Origin: Limnohabitans kasalickyi | GTDB taxonomy: Bacteria > Pseudomonadota > Gammaproteobacteria > Burkholderiales > Burkholderiaceae_C | Reading direction: 5' to 3' | NCBI GenBank assembly: GCA_965234325.1 | Contig: OZ248407.1 | Coordinates: forward strand, 1 to 64,000 | Length of the DNA stretch: 64,000 bases | Shown: positions 15,607 through 23,729 of the stretch, piece after piece | Numbering within the stretch: the first letter of the stretch is position 1 | Layout: each line of letters opens with the position of its first letter | Notes under the pieces: generated by a model | Told to the model about the DNA's origin: nothing | What the model saw: the letters and a program-made list of their open reading frames with translations, nothing else | Database searches by the model: none | Translations under genes and position numbers: made by a program

Positions 15607-15844
15607 GCAACAAATCTTCCAACAGCTCTGGTGTCATGCCCGCACGCTCGGCTTGCGCAGCGGTGTCGGCCAAAGTGTGCTGCAGGCGATTGGCGTAGAA
15701 CTCGCGCATCGCTTCGTAATCTTGCGCTGAGACCATCACACCCACCACCCGATCACGACGCATCACACGCACGGGCTCGCGCTGCGCGAGGTCGATGAAT
15801 TGCCCAAACTGGGTTTTAGCTTCGTTGGCAGAAAAGGTTTGCAT
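15593..15844 (-). CDS. Phd/YefM-family antitoxin
   Basis: 83 aa from ATG 15844 (MQTFSANEAKTQFGQFIDLAQREPVRVMRRDRVVGVMVSAQDYEAM). This is the Phd/YefM DNA-binding fold, with the 'F..NEAKTxFG..id.A..ePV.v.r..r.vgVmvs..dYe' signature. The C-terminal helix (AERAGMTPELLEDLLRDES) would wrap and block the PIN toxin. An upstream palindrome at 15856-15888 is a likely autoregulatory operator. Confidence 0.9.
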   Translation of the reverse strand: MQTFSANEAKTQFGQFIDLAQREPVRVMRRDRVVGVMVSAQDYEAMREFYANRLQHTLADTAAQAERAGMTPELLEDLLRDES

Positions 15845-15855
15845 GGCCAAAATAT

Positions 15856-15888
15856 AGCACCAAACGAATGAATCGTTCGATTGGTGCT
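15856..15888. promoter_or_regulatory. palindrome between glmU and the toxin-antitoxin pair
   Basis: AGCACCAA-a-CGAA ... TTCG-a-TTGGTGCT, a nested 33-bp dyad directly upstream of the antitoxin start and 5 bp behind the glmU stop. It may be the antitoxin operator, the glmU 3' hairpin, or both; the following T-stretch (TATATTTT) is weak. Confidence 0.55.
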
Positions 15889-15892
15889 GATT

Positions 15893-17290
15893 TTAGGGTT
15901 TTGGCTTTTTCTCAGGCCGCTTGTAGTTGGCAATGCTCACCTGCTTACCCCGTGCCACGCTCAAAGCCCCCGCTTCAGTGCTCTTGGTGATCGTCGAGCC
16001 ACCACCCACTGTGCCGCCCGCGCCAATGGTGACGGGCGCGACTAACACGCAGTTGCTGCCCACATGCACATCGGCTTCGATGACGGTGCGGTGTTTGTTC
16101 GCGCCGTCATAGTTGGCAGTGATGCTGCCTGCGCCGTAGTTGACGCGCTCGCCCACGGTGGCGTCGCCCAAGTAGGCCAAGTGGTTGGCTTTTGCGCCTT
16201 TGGCTAGGGTGGAGTTTTTGACTTCCACAAAGTTGCCAATGTGCACCTCGGCTGCCAGTTGTGCGCCTGGGCGCAAGCGGGCGAACGGACCAATCAGCGA
16301 ACCCTCGCCAACGGTCACCCCCAGCTTTTCACCGTCAATGTGGGTGAAGGGGTGAATCACTGCACCCGCTTCAATGGAGCAGTTGGCAATGACGCAGTTC
16401 GCGCCAATTTTCACGCCTTGGCCCAATGAGACGTTGCCTTGGAAAATGCAGTTCACATCAATCTCAACGTCTTGCGCGCAGGTCAGCGTGCCGCGCACAT
16501 CAAAGCGCGCGGGGTCGATGATGCGCACACCGTCAGCCATGAACGCTTGCGCTTGGCGCAGCTGAAACGTGCGCTCCAACTCGGCCAACTGCGTGTGGCT
16601 GTTGACGCCCGCCACTTGTGCCACGTCGTCGATTTTGTGAGCCACCACGGGTACACCATCGGCCTCGGCAAACTTGACAACGTCAGTCAAATAAAACTCT
16701 TGTTGCGCGTTGTTGTTATCCAAACGCGCCAGCCACGGTTTGAGCAACTTAGCAGGCACAGCCATGATGCCGCTGTACACCTCTTGGATGGCACGTTGCG
16801 CATCGTTGGCATCTTTGTGCTCGACGATGGCGTGCACTTGGCCGCTCAGGCTGCGCACGATGCGGCCGTAGCCGGTGGGGTCGTCAAACTCAATCGTCAA
16901 CAAAGCCAGCTGTTTGCCGTCACACAGGTCGATCAGCGCTTGCAGGGTGTCGGCTTGCGTCAAGGGCACATCGCCCGACAGCACGACGACCACCGCGTCA
17001 TCGGACAACATAGGCACGGTTTGCTGCACGGCGTGGCCGGTGCCAAGCTGGGGCATTTGGCGGGCGAACTGCAAGTGGTCATTGGGATTGGCAGACAACA
17101 AGGCAGGCTCGACCTGGTCGGCGCCGTGGCCGGTGATGACGATGGTGTGGCGCGCCTTCAAACTGCGCGCGGTATCGATCACATGCTGCACCAAAGCCTT
17201 GCCGGCCAATCGGTGCAAAACCTTAGGCATACTGCTCTTCATACGGGTGCCTTTACCGGCAGCCATGATCACCACATCTAACGCTGTCAT
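15893..17290 (-). CDS. glmU: bifunctional GlcNAc-1-P uridylyltransferase / GlcN-1-P acetyltransferase
   Basis: Converts glucosamine-1-phosphate to UDP-GlcNAc. 465 aa from ATG 17290, chosen because AAAAGG lies 9 nt upstream; an in-frame ATG at 17299 is too close to it. N-terminal pyrophosphorylase (~1-230): VVIMAAGKGTRMKSSMPKVLHRLAGK, with GTGHAVQQ and SGDVPL. C-terminal left-handed beta helix (~250-465): hexapeptides plus the acetyltransferase site (GNFVEVKNSTLAKGAKANHLAYLGDA, NYGAGSITANYDGANKHRT). Its start codon overlaps the start of the divergent lipoprotein gene. Supplies precursors for peptidoglycan, LPS and the sugar locus at 38-58 kb. Confidence 0.97.
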   Translation of the reverse strand: MTALDVVIMAAGKGTRMKSSMPKVLHRLAGKALVQHVIDTARSLKARHTIVITGHGADQVEPALLSANPNDHLQFARQMPQLGTGHAVQQTVPMLSDDAVVVVLSGDVPLTQADTLQALIDLCDGKQLALLTIEFDDPTGYGRIVRSLSGQVHAIVEHKDANDAQRAIQEVYSGIMAVPAKLLKPWLARLDNNNAQQEFYLTDVVKFAEADGVPVVAHKIDDVAQVAGVNSHTQLAELERTFQLRQAQAFMADGVRIIDPARFDVRGTLTCAQDVEIDVNCIFQGNVSLGQGVKIGANCVIANCSIEAGAVIHPFTHIDGEKLGVTVGEGSLIGPFARLRPGAQLAAEVHIGNFVEVKNSTLAKGAKANHLAYLGDATVGERVNYGAGSITANYDGANKHRTVIEADVHVGSNCVLVAPVTIGAGGTVGGGSTITKSTEAGALSVARGKQVSIANYKRPEKKPKP

Positions 17291-18179
17291 GCTATTCATC
17301 CTTTTATTGCGAAGAATTATCCGCCAAGCCTCGCTCTGGCTGACCTTGGTTGCGCTGGTGGCGTTGACAGGTTGCAGCACGATCAAAGTGGCTTACAACA
17401 ACAGCGACGACTTGTTGTATTGGTGGGTCGACAGTTATGCCGACTTGCAAGACGGTCAAAAGCAACTCACCCGCGACACACTGACCGAGTTGCAACGCTG
17501 GCACCGCCAACAGCAGCTGCCTGAGTATGTTGCCTTGCTACAAAAAGTGCGTGCGATGGCGGCCAGTGACATCACGCCCGCGCAAGTCTGCGCTGTGACC
17601 GAAGAAGGAAAAACCAGCTTTGCCACGGTGCTGCGTTTTGTCGAACCTGCGAGCACGCGCTTGGTTGTGCAATTCAAACCCGAGCAACTGCGCAGTGTCC
17701 GCAAGAAGTTTGAAAAAACCGCGAAGGATTGGCGCAAAGACTGGCTAGACATCGATGCCGACGAGCGTCTGCAATACCGCAACAAACAAGCACTGAACCG
17801 CTTAGAAGATTTTTATGGCCGCCTCGACACCCCACAACGCGAGGTGCTGCGCCACTGGCTGAGCGAGTCGGTGTTTGACCCCGCCATGAGCTACGCTGAG
17901 CGCGAGCGCCGCCAAGCCGACACCATGCAAACCCTGCAACGCATGACCCAAGAAGGCAGCGCCACCGCGCAAGCTCAGGCGCTGTGGCATGGCTTGGTTG
18001 AGCGCAGCTTCAACTCACCCAACGAGCGCTTCCGCACCTACAACCGCACACTGTGGCAAGAGAACTGTGAAGGCTTTGCCAAGCTGCACAACAGCACCAC
18101 GCCCGCGCAACGCAAGCGCTTAGCGGAGAGCCTGCAGGGCTATGAGAACGACTTTCGCACGTTGATGGGCCAAAAGTAA
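17289..18179 (+). CDS. DUF6279-family lipoprotein
   Basis: About 296 aa. The N-terminal signal LLLRRIIRQASLWLTLVALVALTGCSTIKVAYNN has a lipobox LTGC, so the protein is lipidated and probably held in the outer membrane. The mature part is helical and charged (STIKVAYNNSDDLLYWWVDSYADL, then EYVALLQKVRAM, YGRLDTPQREVLRHWL, SPNERFRTYNRTLWQENCEGF), which fits DUF6279. Function unknown. The ATG at 17289 overlaps the glmU ATG on the other strand. TTG 17307, giving MRRIIRQ, is an alternative start and would remove the overlap. Confidence 0.85.
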   Translation: MLFILLLRRIIRQASLWLTLVALVALTGCSTIKVAYNNSDDLLYWWVDSYADLQDGQKQLTRDTLTELQRWHRQQQLPEYVALLQKVRAMAASDITPAQVCAVTEEGKTSFATVLRFVEPASTRLVVQFKPEQLRSVRKKFEKTAKDWRKDWLDIDADERLQYRNKQALNRLEDFYGRLDTPQREVLRHWLSESVFDPAMSYAERERRQADTMQTLQRMTQEGSATAQAQALWHGLVERSFNSPNERFRTYNRTLWQENCEGFAKLHNSTTPAQRKRLAESLQGYENDFRTLMGQK

Positions 18180-18181
18180 AA

Positions 18182-18202
18182 CGTGCTGGACATGCCAGCA
18201 CG
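18182..18202 (-). terminator. terminator between convergent genes
   Basis: CGTGCTGG / CCAGCACG with a 5-nt loop. On the minus strand it is followed by TTTTACTTTT, so it mainly serves the MBL hydrolase gene. Confidence 0.7.
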
Positions 18203-18236
18203 CGAAAGGTTGAAGTCTGAGGCTTGGGCCTAGGCT

Positions 18237-19229
18237 TTAAGCCTGCAGCGCAGCCCACATTTCTTTGTCGCGCTGCGCAGTCCAAATGCGTGGGTTTTTG
18301 ATACCTTGGGCTTCGTCGTAAGCGCGGCTCACGTCGAAGGGTAGGCAGTGTTCGTAGATGAACACATGGCCAAAAATGGGGTCCATACTTTTGCGCGTAT
18401 GTTCCATGGAAGCTTTCAAATCCATGCCCTGCGCCGCAGCCTCTTTGCCACAACGGAACAAGGTGTCGACCCAACGCTGGGTGTAATCCAAGGCCTTGTT
18501 GACATCGGCGTTGCCCTTCATGGCTTCACCGCGGCCGGGCACGATGGCTTCTGCCTTGAGCGCTTTCAACGCGTCCAGCGTGGCGGGCCACTCTTCGAGT
18601 TGGGCATCACCGGTGTAAACACCGGCTTCGTACTCCACCAAGTCGCCGCTGAACAGCACTTTTTCCTCTTCCACCCACGCGATGGTGTCGCCACGGGTGT
18701 GACCTGAACCGGGGTGCCAAATCTCAACCTTCACGCCACCCAAGTCGAGGGTCAACGAACCTTGGCGGCCAGGCTGGCCGTCGCCGATGACCATGGTGGG
18801 CCACGTCAAACCGGGGATGCTCTCGACACCTTGGAACAAGCGGGGAAAGCGCTCGATCTCGCTTTGCATGTCTTGCGCACCGCGCTCGACGATGAGTTCA
18901 TACGTGCCACGGCTGGCAATGATCTCGGTCGCGCCTTCGGCCGCGTAAGCGCTAGCACCCAACACGCGCACCGCGTGGTAGTGGGTGAGCAGCACATATT
19001 TGATGGGCTTGTCGCTGACGGTGCGAATTTTGGCGATCAAGTCACGTGCCAAAGCAGGTGTGGCCGTGGCGTCGCTGACCATGATGAATTTGTCGCCAAT
19101 GATCACGCCAGAGTTGGGGTCGCCCTCGGCGGTGTAGGCCCAGCAGTGGGCGCTGAGTTGCTCGAATTTGATTTTTTTCTCGGTCAAGTCGGCTTGACTG
19201 GCAAAGGCTTTGGTGGGGGCGGTGGACAT
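18237..19229 (-). CDS. MBL-fold metallo-hydrolase with atypical metal motif
   Basis: 330 aa, no signal peptide. Metallo-beta-lactamase fold features: GVIIGDKFIMVSDATAT, YVLLTHYHAVRVLGASAY, HPGSGHTRGDTIAWV and VLFSGDLVEYEAG. The usual HxHxDH is HYHAVR here, so the Asp-His pair is replaced and the second metal site should be altered. The closing part (MDPIFGHVFIYEHCLPFDVSRAYDEAQGIKNPRIWT) is conserved-looking and unlike glyoxalase II. Substrate unknown. A TetR regulator is encoded 0.5 kb away, beyond a hairpin region. Confidence 0.85.
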   Translation of the reverse strand: MSTAPTKAFASQADLTEKKIKFEQLSAHCWAYTAEGDPNSGVIIGDKFIMVSDATATPALARDLIAKIRTVSDKPIKYVLLTHYHAVRVLGASAYAAEGATEIIASRGTYELIVERGAQDMQSEIERFPRLFQGVESIPGLTWPTMVIGDGQPGRQGSLTLDLGGVKVEIWHPGSGHTRGDTIAWVEEEKVLFSGDLVEYEAGVYTGDAQLEEWPATLDALKALKAEAIVPGRGEAMKGNADVNKALDYTQRWVDTLFRCGKEAAAQGMDLKASMEHTRKSMDPIFGHVFIYEHCLPFDVSRAYDEAQGIKNPRIWTAQRDKEMWAALQA

Positions 19230-19339
19230 GTTTTGTGTCTCCTTGTTGGGGTTTGTTTGTTGCTAGAAGTTTAACTAAACGAAATTGGTTATGTAATGGT
19301 GAATTACTTCTGTCTTGGTTTTAATTCACTTCTTGGGGG

Positions 19340-19416
19340 CAAGGGATGAGGCACAGGCCCCACGACTCCTTCGCTGCGCTCTTAACGTCGCCGTGGGGCC
19401 TGTGCCTCATCCCTTG
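19340..19416. repeat. long hairpin A1 (25-bp stem, 27-nt loop)
   Basis: Perfect inverted repeat: left arm 19340-19364 (starts CAAGGGATGAGG), right arm 19392-19416. The loop 19365-19391 contains, as reverse complement, the same 23 nt as the loop of hairpin A2 (GACGTTAAGAGC...AGCGAAGGA). Its stem is unrelated to A2. No U-run, so not a simple terminator. The 512-bp gap 19230-19741 holds this, A2 and a hexamer array, and no gene. Confidence 0.9.
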
Positions 19417-19539
19417 AAGAGTGGGCGTACACAACAGTCCAAAAATGAAGTTCGAGAAGTTTCTGACATTGAAACGGTTACGAACATTGCGGCAAAACCA
19501 CAAGCGCAATCTCTGTCCCTGATCCCACAACAATCCGTA

Positions 19540-19624
19540 GACAGGGTGAGTGGGCGGGGGGGTTGGCGGTGACGTTAAGAGCGCAGCGAAGGAACCGCCA
19601 AGCGCCCCGCCCGCTCACCCTGTC
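19540..19624. repeat. long hairpin A2 (31-bp stem, 23-nt loop)
   Basis: Arms 19540-19570 (GACAGGGTGAGTGGGCGGGG...) and 19594-19624, with three or four mismatches or G-T pairs. Loop 19571-19593 is GACGTTAAGAGC...AGCGAAGGA, the exact reverse complement of the core of loop A1. The two loops could pair with each other. Confidence 0.9.
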
Positions 19625-19720
19625 GAAGCAAAAGCAAAAGCAAAAGCAAAAGCAAAAGCAAAAGCAAAAGCAAAAGCGAAAGCGAAAGCGAAAGCGAAAG
19701 CAAAAGCAAAAGCAAAAGCA
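19625..19720 (+). repeat. hexanucleotide array (AAAAGC)n, 16 units
   Basis: 96 bp of a six-base repeat, twelve AAAAGC-type and four consecutive GAAAGC-type units, starting right at the end of hairpin A2. Intergenic, 22 bp before the tetR stop codon. A length-variable tract. Confidence 0.9.
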
Positions 19721-19741
19721 ATCAGGACAAGGACAAAGAAC

Positions 19742-20338
19742 TCAAACCAACCCCCGCTCCAACATCCCAATCACCTCATCCGCAAACGCCGTGTAGCTCA
19801 TAGCCCCATCAGGTCGCAACCACGTGAAGGTCCAGTTGATCATGCCAAACAACATCATCGTCACCGCAGTTTGGTTGGTGGGCGTCAAACGGTCGGGATA
19901 GGCGCGTTTCAAGAACAGGGTGAAGGCAGCCACCACGTCGCGCTGACGACCGACGATCAAGGCGCGTTGCTCGGGGCCTAAAAACTGCGTGTCACTCACC
20001 AACGCCACATGGCGGGTGGCTGAGTTTTCGTACTCTTGCAAGAAGCGGCGAATCAACTCGTGCAGCGAGGCGCGGTCGTCCAAATTGCCACGCTGGGCCA
20101 CGGCTTGTGACTCGCCGATCAAGGCCAACAAGCGTTGGGTGTAGCGGTCGAGCAAGTCAAACAGGATGGCCTCTTTGCTGTCGTAATAGTGATACAGCCG
20201 CGCTTTGGAGGTGCCGCCCGCGGCCGCGATGGTGTTCATGCTGGTGGCGGGGTAGCTGCCGTCGGCAAAGCACTGCGCGGCGATGTCTAAGATTTCGTCG
20301 CGCTTGAGGTCGTGGGTGGCAGATTTGGGTCGAGCCAT
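19742..20338 (-). CDS. TetR/AcrR-family transcriptional regulator
   Basis: 198 aa. N-terminal TetR HTH (~12-60): KRDEILDIAAQCFADGSYPATSMNTIAAAGGTSKARLYHYYDSKEAILFDLL. The variable C-terminal ligand domain (~80-198) includes FGMINWTFTWLRPDGAMSYTAFADEVIGMLERGL, typical of regulators of aromatic or fatty-acid degradation genes (TetR_C 'Kst/PaaR-like' shape). The target is unknown; the MBL hydrolase gene downstream and the cyclo-ligase gene upstream are neighbours. Probably self-regulating. Confidence 0.92.
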   Translation of the reverse strand: MARPKSATHDLKRDEILDIAAQCFADGSYPATSMNTIAAAGGTSKARLYHYYDSKEAILFDLLDRYTQRLLALIGESQAVAQRGNLDDRASLHELIRRFLQEYENSATRHVALVSDTQFLGPEQRALIVGRQRDVVAAFTLFLKRAYPDRLTPTNQTAVTMMLFGMINWTFTWLRPDGAMSYTAFADEVIGMLERGLV

Positions 20339-20364
20339 GTCAAAGATTCAGCAGAGCCTGCTGC

Positions 20365-20940
20365 TCAGCGCATGGGCCAAACCACACCGTTGTCGTTCAA
20401 CAGCGCGTCCAGTGGCATGTCGTGCGGCTCGGGCATCAGGTCGGGCAAGAAGCCGTGGGTGAAGCCCAAACCTGCGGTGAAGGGCTTGGGTTGCAAGGTG
20501 GCCAAGGTGCGGTCGTAAAAACCGCCGCCGTAGCCCAAACGGAAACCACCTGCGCCGTAGCCCACGCAGGGCACGAACAGCAAGGTGGGCACGATCACTT
20601 CGGTGTCTTTGGGCTTGGGAATGCCGTAGGCGTCTTCTTCCATGGGGCAGCCGGGGTACCAAGCGTGAAACGTGAGGGTTTTGTGCGCTTTGTCGACCAC
20701 GGGCAGGCCAATGCGCCGGCGCTGGGGTTGGTCAGACAGCTCGCCGTCTTCTTTCCAGCGGTGCAAGGCAGGCAGCGGGTCAAACTCGCCTTTGATGGGC
20801 CAATAGGCACCAATGACCGTGTCGGGGCGGTCGAACAACCAAATGCGCAGCACGCGTTGCAACATGTCGGCCCGTGCCAGACGATCGGGCATGTTCAAAC
20901 GCTCTTCTATGAGCTGCTGGCGCAAAGTTTTTTTGTCCAC
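20365..20940 (-). CDS. 5-formyltetrahydrofolate cyclo-ligase
   Basis: 191 aa. Recycles 5-formyl-THF to 5,10-methenyl-THF with ATP. Motifs: KKTLRQQLIEERLNM at the start (Arg/Lys-rich substrate contact), VIGAYWPIKGEFDPLPAL and the family signature VPCVGYGAGGFRLGYGGGFYDRTLA. Divergent from the lytic transglycosylase gene with only 13 bp between start codons, the YgfA/FAU1 family (known as ygfA or fthC). No 6S RNA was recognised beside it, although that pairing is common in proteobacteria. Confidence 0.95.
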   Translation of the reverse strand: MDKKTLRQQLIEERLNMPDRLARADMLQRVLRIWLFDRPDTVIGAYWPIKGEFDPLPALHRWKEDGELSDQPQRRRIGLPVVDKAHKTLTFHAWYPGCPMEEDAYGIPKPKDTEVIVPTLLFVPCVGYGAGGFRLGYGGGFYDRTLATLQPKPFTAGLGFTHGFLPDLMPEPHDMPLDALLNDNGVVWPMR

Positions 20941-20953
20941 AGATAATCAGTGC

Positions 20954-23008
20954 ATGAAGTTCTCTGTCATTGTGTCACTGTTTGCAAGCGCCTTGGTGGC
21001 TTGCAGTCCCTTGCTCCCAGCGGTCGCCACGGCTCAGGCCGCTACCGTCATCACCAACCCGCAAACGGATGCGGTGATCACCGAGATGGCCCAAGCCTTC
21101 AAACGCGGCGACAAAAAGCGTTTGACTGCGCTGATGCCCCAAGCCAAAGGCCACCCCCTCGAAGCGTGGGCCGCCTATTGGGAGCTCAAAGCGCGCTTGG
21201 ACGAAGCCAGCACGGCGGAAATCCGCAGCTTCTTCGCCACCTACCCCAGCTCCTACCAAGAAGACCGTTTGCGCAACGACTGGCTGCTGCTGCTGGGTAG
21301 CCGCCGCGACTGGAGCACGTTGGCCAACGAACACCCGCACTACCGCATGCGCGATGACCGCGAGCTGCGCTGCTACATCTTGGCCGTTGAACTGATGCAA
21401 AAAGGCCCACAAGCCAACCCTGGCATGGCCGACGAAGTGCGCCGCAGCTGGATGGGCATGCGCGAAGCTGATGACGGCTGCACCTTCGCCGCCGACCGCT
21501 TGTACGACGCCAAACAGTTCAACGCGCTTGACATTTGGCGCAAAGCCCGTTTGATGATGGAGCAAAGCCGCCCCCGCTCTGCACGCAACGCCGTGCAAAT
21601 CGTGGCGCCAAGCGCCGTCAACACGGTGACCGACATTCACAACAACCCCACCCAGTTTTTGAAGCGCCACATTGCCGCACCGCAAAAAGTGCGTCAAGAG
21701 CTGGTGGTGATGGCCTTGGTCAAAGTGGCCGCCACCGACCCCGATGACGCCGACAAACTGCTGCGCACCAAGTGGCAGCCCTACCTCACCACCGAAGAGC
21801 GCCACTGGGTGTGGGGCGTGATTGGCAGGCAATCGGCCATGAAGCTCGAGGACGATACGCTGAAGCACTTTGGCCGCGTCGCCCGCGACAAAGACCTCAA
21901 CGACGACATGCTGGCTTGGAAAGCCCGTGCCGCTTTGCGTGCTGGCAACACGCCCAATTGGGCTGAGGTGGAGTCGGCCATCCAAGCCATGAGCGCAGAA
22001 GTCAAGCGTGACCCAACTTGGATTTACTGGCACGCTCGCGCTTTGTTGGCCCGTAAGAAAACAAGCCCGCAAGTGCAGCAAGAAGCCACAGCCATGTTGG
22101 AGAGCATCGCTGGCGTTCGTGGCTTTTACGAACAACTCGCGCTCGAAGAGTTGGGTCGCAAAGTGACCACGCCTGCACGTCCATTGCCGCCCACCCCCGA
22201 GGAGGTCGAAACCGCACGCCGCAACCCCTCGCTGCAACGCGCGCTCTACGCGATCGCCATGGGCTTACGCCCCGAAGGCGTGCGCGAGTGGAACTACGCC
22301 ACCAACCTCGTCAACGCCCAAGGCCAAGCCGGCCCCATGAGCGACCGCGACTTGCTGGCCGCTGCCCAACTTGCCTGCGATCACCAAGTGTGGGACCGCT
22401 GCATCAACACCAGCGAACGCACCCGACAGGTGATGGACTTTGAGCAGCGCTTCCCAATGCCACACAAAGACGCCGTCATTGCGCGTGCCCGGCAAATCAA
22501 CCTTGACCCTTCTTATGTCTATGGCCTGATTCGCCAAGAAAGCCGGTTCATCACAGACGCGCGTTCGCATGTGGGCGCCTCCGGCCTGATGCAAGTCATG
22601 CCAGCTACGGCCAAATGGACGGCCAAGAAAATCGGCATGACCAGCTTCACACCCGAGCAAATCAACGACCGCGACACCAACATCGCCATTGGCACGGGTT
22701 ATTTAAAACTGGTGCTCGACAGCTTTGAGGGCTCCATGCCCTTGGCCGCCGCCGCCTACAACGCCGGCCCCAGCCGCTCGCGCCGCTGGCGTGCACCCAA
22801 TGACGGCAGCGGCCCCGTGCTGGAAGCAGCCATCTGGGCCGAGAACGTGCCCTTCAACGAAACCCGCGACTACGTGAAAAAAGTGCTCTCCAACACCACC
22901 AACTACGCCGCGCTCATCACGGGTGAGCCGCAATCGCTCAAAGCCAAGCTCGGGCGCGTGGGTCCGCGTGATGCGAATGCCGTCTTGGAAAACTTAGAGT
23001 TGCCTTAA
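20954..23008 (+). CDS. soluble-type lytic murein transglycosylase (Slt70-like)
   Basis: 684 aa from ATG 20954. Cleaves the MurNAc-GlcNAc bond of peptidoglycan to give 1,6-anhydro ends, in the periplasm. The N-terminus MKFSVIVSLFASALVACSPLLP has a possible lipobox (LVAC), so it may be a lipoprotein rather than soluble. A long alpha-helical superhelix (~40-480) precedes the SLT domain (~510-650): YGLIRQESRF with catalytic Glu, ASGLMQVMPATAKWTAKKIG, NIAIGTGYLKLVLD and LAAAAYNAGPSRSRRW. A longer in-frame start upstream is rejected because it would run into the divergent gene. Confidence 0.93.
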   Translation: MKFSVIVSLFASALVACSPLLPAVATAQAATVITNPQTDAVITEMAQAFKRGDKKRLTALMPQAKGHPLEAWAAYWELKARLDEASTAEIRSFFATYPSSYQEDRLRNDWLLLLGSRRDWSTLANEHPHYRMRDDRELRCYILAVELMQKGPQANPGMADEVRRSWMGMREADDGCTFAADRLYDAKQFNALDIWRKARLMMEQSRPRSARNAVQIVAPSAVNTVTDIHNNPTQFLKRHIAAPQKVRQELVVMALVKVAATDPDDADKLLRTKWQPYLTTEERHWVWGVIGRQSAMKLEDDTLKHFGRVARDKDLNDDMLAWKARAALRAGNTPNWAEVESAIQAMSAEVKRDPTWIYWHARALLARKKTSPQVQQEATAMLESIAGVRGFYEQLALEELGRKVTTPARPLPPTPEEVETARRNPSLQRALYAIAMGLRPEGVREWNYATNLVNAQGQAGPMSDRDLLAAAQLACDHQVWDRCINTSERTRQVMDFEQRFPMPHKDAVIARARQINLDPSYVYGLIRQESRFITDARSHVGASGLMQVMPATAKWTAKKIGMTSFTPEQINDRDTNIAIGTGYLKLVLDSFEGSMPLAAAAYNAGPSRSRRWRAPNDGSGPVLEAAIWAENVPFNETRDYVKKVLSNTTNYAALITGEPQSLKAKLGRVGPRDANAVLENLELP

Positions 23009-23035
23009 TGCGAGAGCCAAGTAAGTAATAACCCG

Positions 23036-23051
23036 ATGCCTCATGAGGCAT
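23036..23051. other. 16-bp perfect palindrome
   Basis: ATGCCTCATGAGGCAT between the transglycosylase and the next small gene. A partial copy (CTTCATGAGGCCC) lies after that gene near 23511. Possible operator or weak 3' hairpin. Confidence 0.4.
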
Positions 23052-23111
23052 AGGTGTAAACCCTATACTTCTCCTTACTTTGGTTCGATATGCAATTTAA
23101 GGAGCACCCTC

Positions 23112-23495
23112 ATGACCTCATTCGTTCACCTCACTTACAGCACCACCCATCCCGGTGTGGCCCGCGCAGAGCGTGCCATCGAACTCGGCCAATCATGGGT
23201 CAAGCGTCTGCAACAAGAAAGCACCTACGCTGTGGTGCTCGCACTGTTTGGTGCACTGAGCCTGCTGGCCTCGGTCTATGACATCGTCGAAAACGCAGAA
23301 CAGGGGCAAGAACTCGGCGCTTGGGTGGTCTTATGGGCCGCTGTGCTGATGTCCATGTGGGGCATGGCCAAATACGCCGTCAAAGGCGTACGCGCCTGGG
23401 CCCAAGCCGACCGCGAAGAACGTATGTGGGCCTACGCGATGGGTGATCACCGTCAGATGGCAGATCTGCAGTGGGCCTTGGGGCGCAACAACTGA
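23112..23495 (+). CDS. small membrane protein of unknown function
   Basis: 127 aa from ATG 23112 with AAGGAG 9 nt upstream. Two membrane helices: TYAVVLALFGALSLLASVYDIV (~38-60) and GAWVVLWAAVLMSMWGMAKYAV (~69-90). A charged cytoplasmic tail follows (RAWAQADREERMWAYAMGDHRQMADLQWALGRNN). I do not recognise a family. A strong terminator follows, so it is a single-gene unit between the transglycosylase and groES. Confidence 0.8.
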   Translation: MTSFVHLTYSTTHPGVARAERAIELGQSWVKRLQQESTYAVVLALFGALSLLASVYDIVENAEQGQELGAWVVLWAAVLMSMWGMAKYAVKGVRAWAQADREERMWAYAMGDHRQMADLQWALGRNN

Positions 23496-23542
23496 GCCCA
23501 AAGACCAATGCTTCATGAGGCCCATCAACGGGCCAGATTTTG

Positions 23543-23571
23543 AAAGCACCGCCTAGGCGGTGCTTTTTTTT
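23543..23571 (+). terminator. rho-independent terminator
   Basis: AAAGCACCGCC / GGCGGTGCTTT stem followed by eight T, 47 bp after the small membrane protein gene. Confidence 0.95.
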
Positions 23572-23596
23572 GATAAAGAATCGTATCGAACCCGCC

Positions 23597-23650
23597 CTTG
23601 AAATCCCCCGACTTGCCCTAAAATTAGCACTCAATGGCAGGGAGTGCTAA
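23597..23650 (+). promoter_or_regulatory. groESL promoter with CIRCE operator
   Basis: Perfect CIRCE element TTAGCACTC-N9-GAGTGCTAA (23624-23650), the HrcA repressor site. Just upstream are CTTGAAA (23597-23603) and GCCCTAAAAT, which resemble sigma-32 -35 and -10 boxes. The operon is therefore probably under both HrcA and heat-shock sigma control. Confidence 0.92.
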
Positions 23651-23729
23651 CACCCAGCCAGTGGATCAATGGCGCTCACACCCTGTGGGCGCTTGGCTTT
23701 CAACCCCTTAGTTCTTATTTGGAGATGCA

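Noticed and set aside
19625..19720. Coding repeat or CRISPR
   Set aside because: Simple hexamer slippage tract; open frames through it are just KAKAKA or QKQKQK strings with no gene features.
20975..22237. A 420-codon open frame antisense to the lytic transglycosylase
   Set aside because: Composition artefact of a GC-rich gene; the sense strand encodes a full Slt protein.
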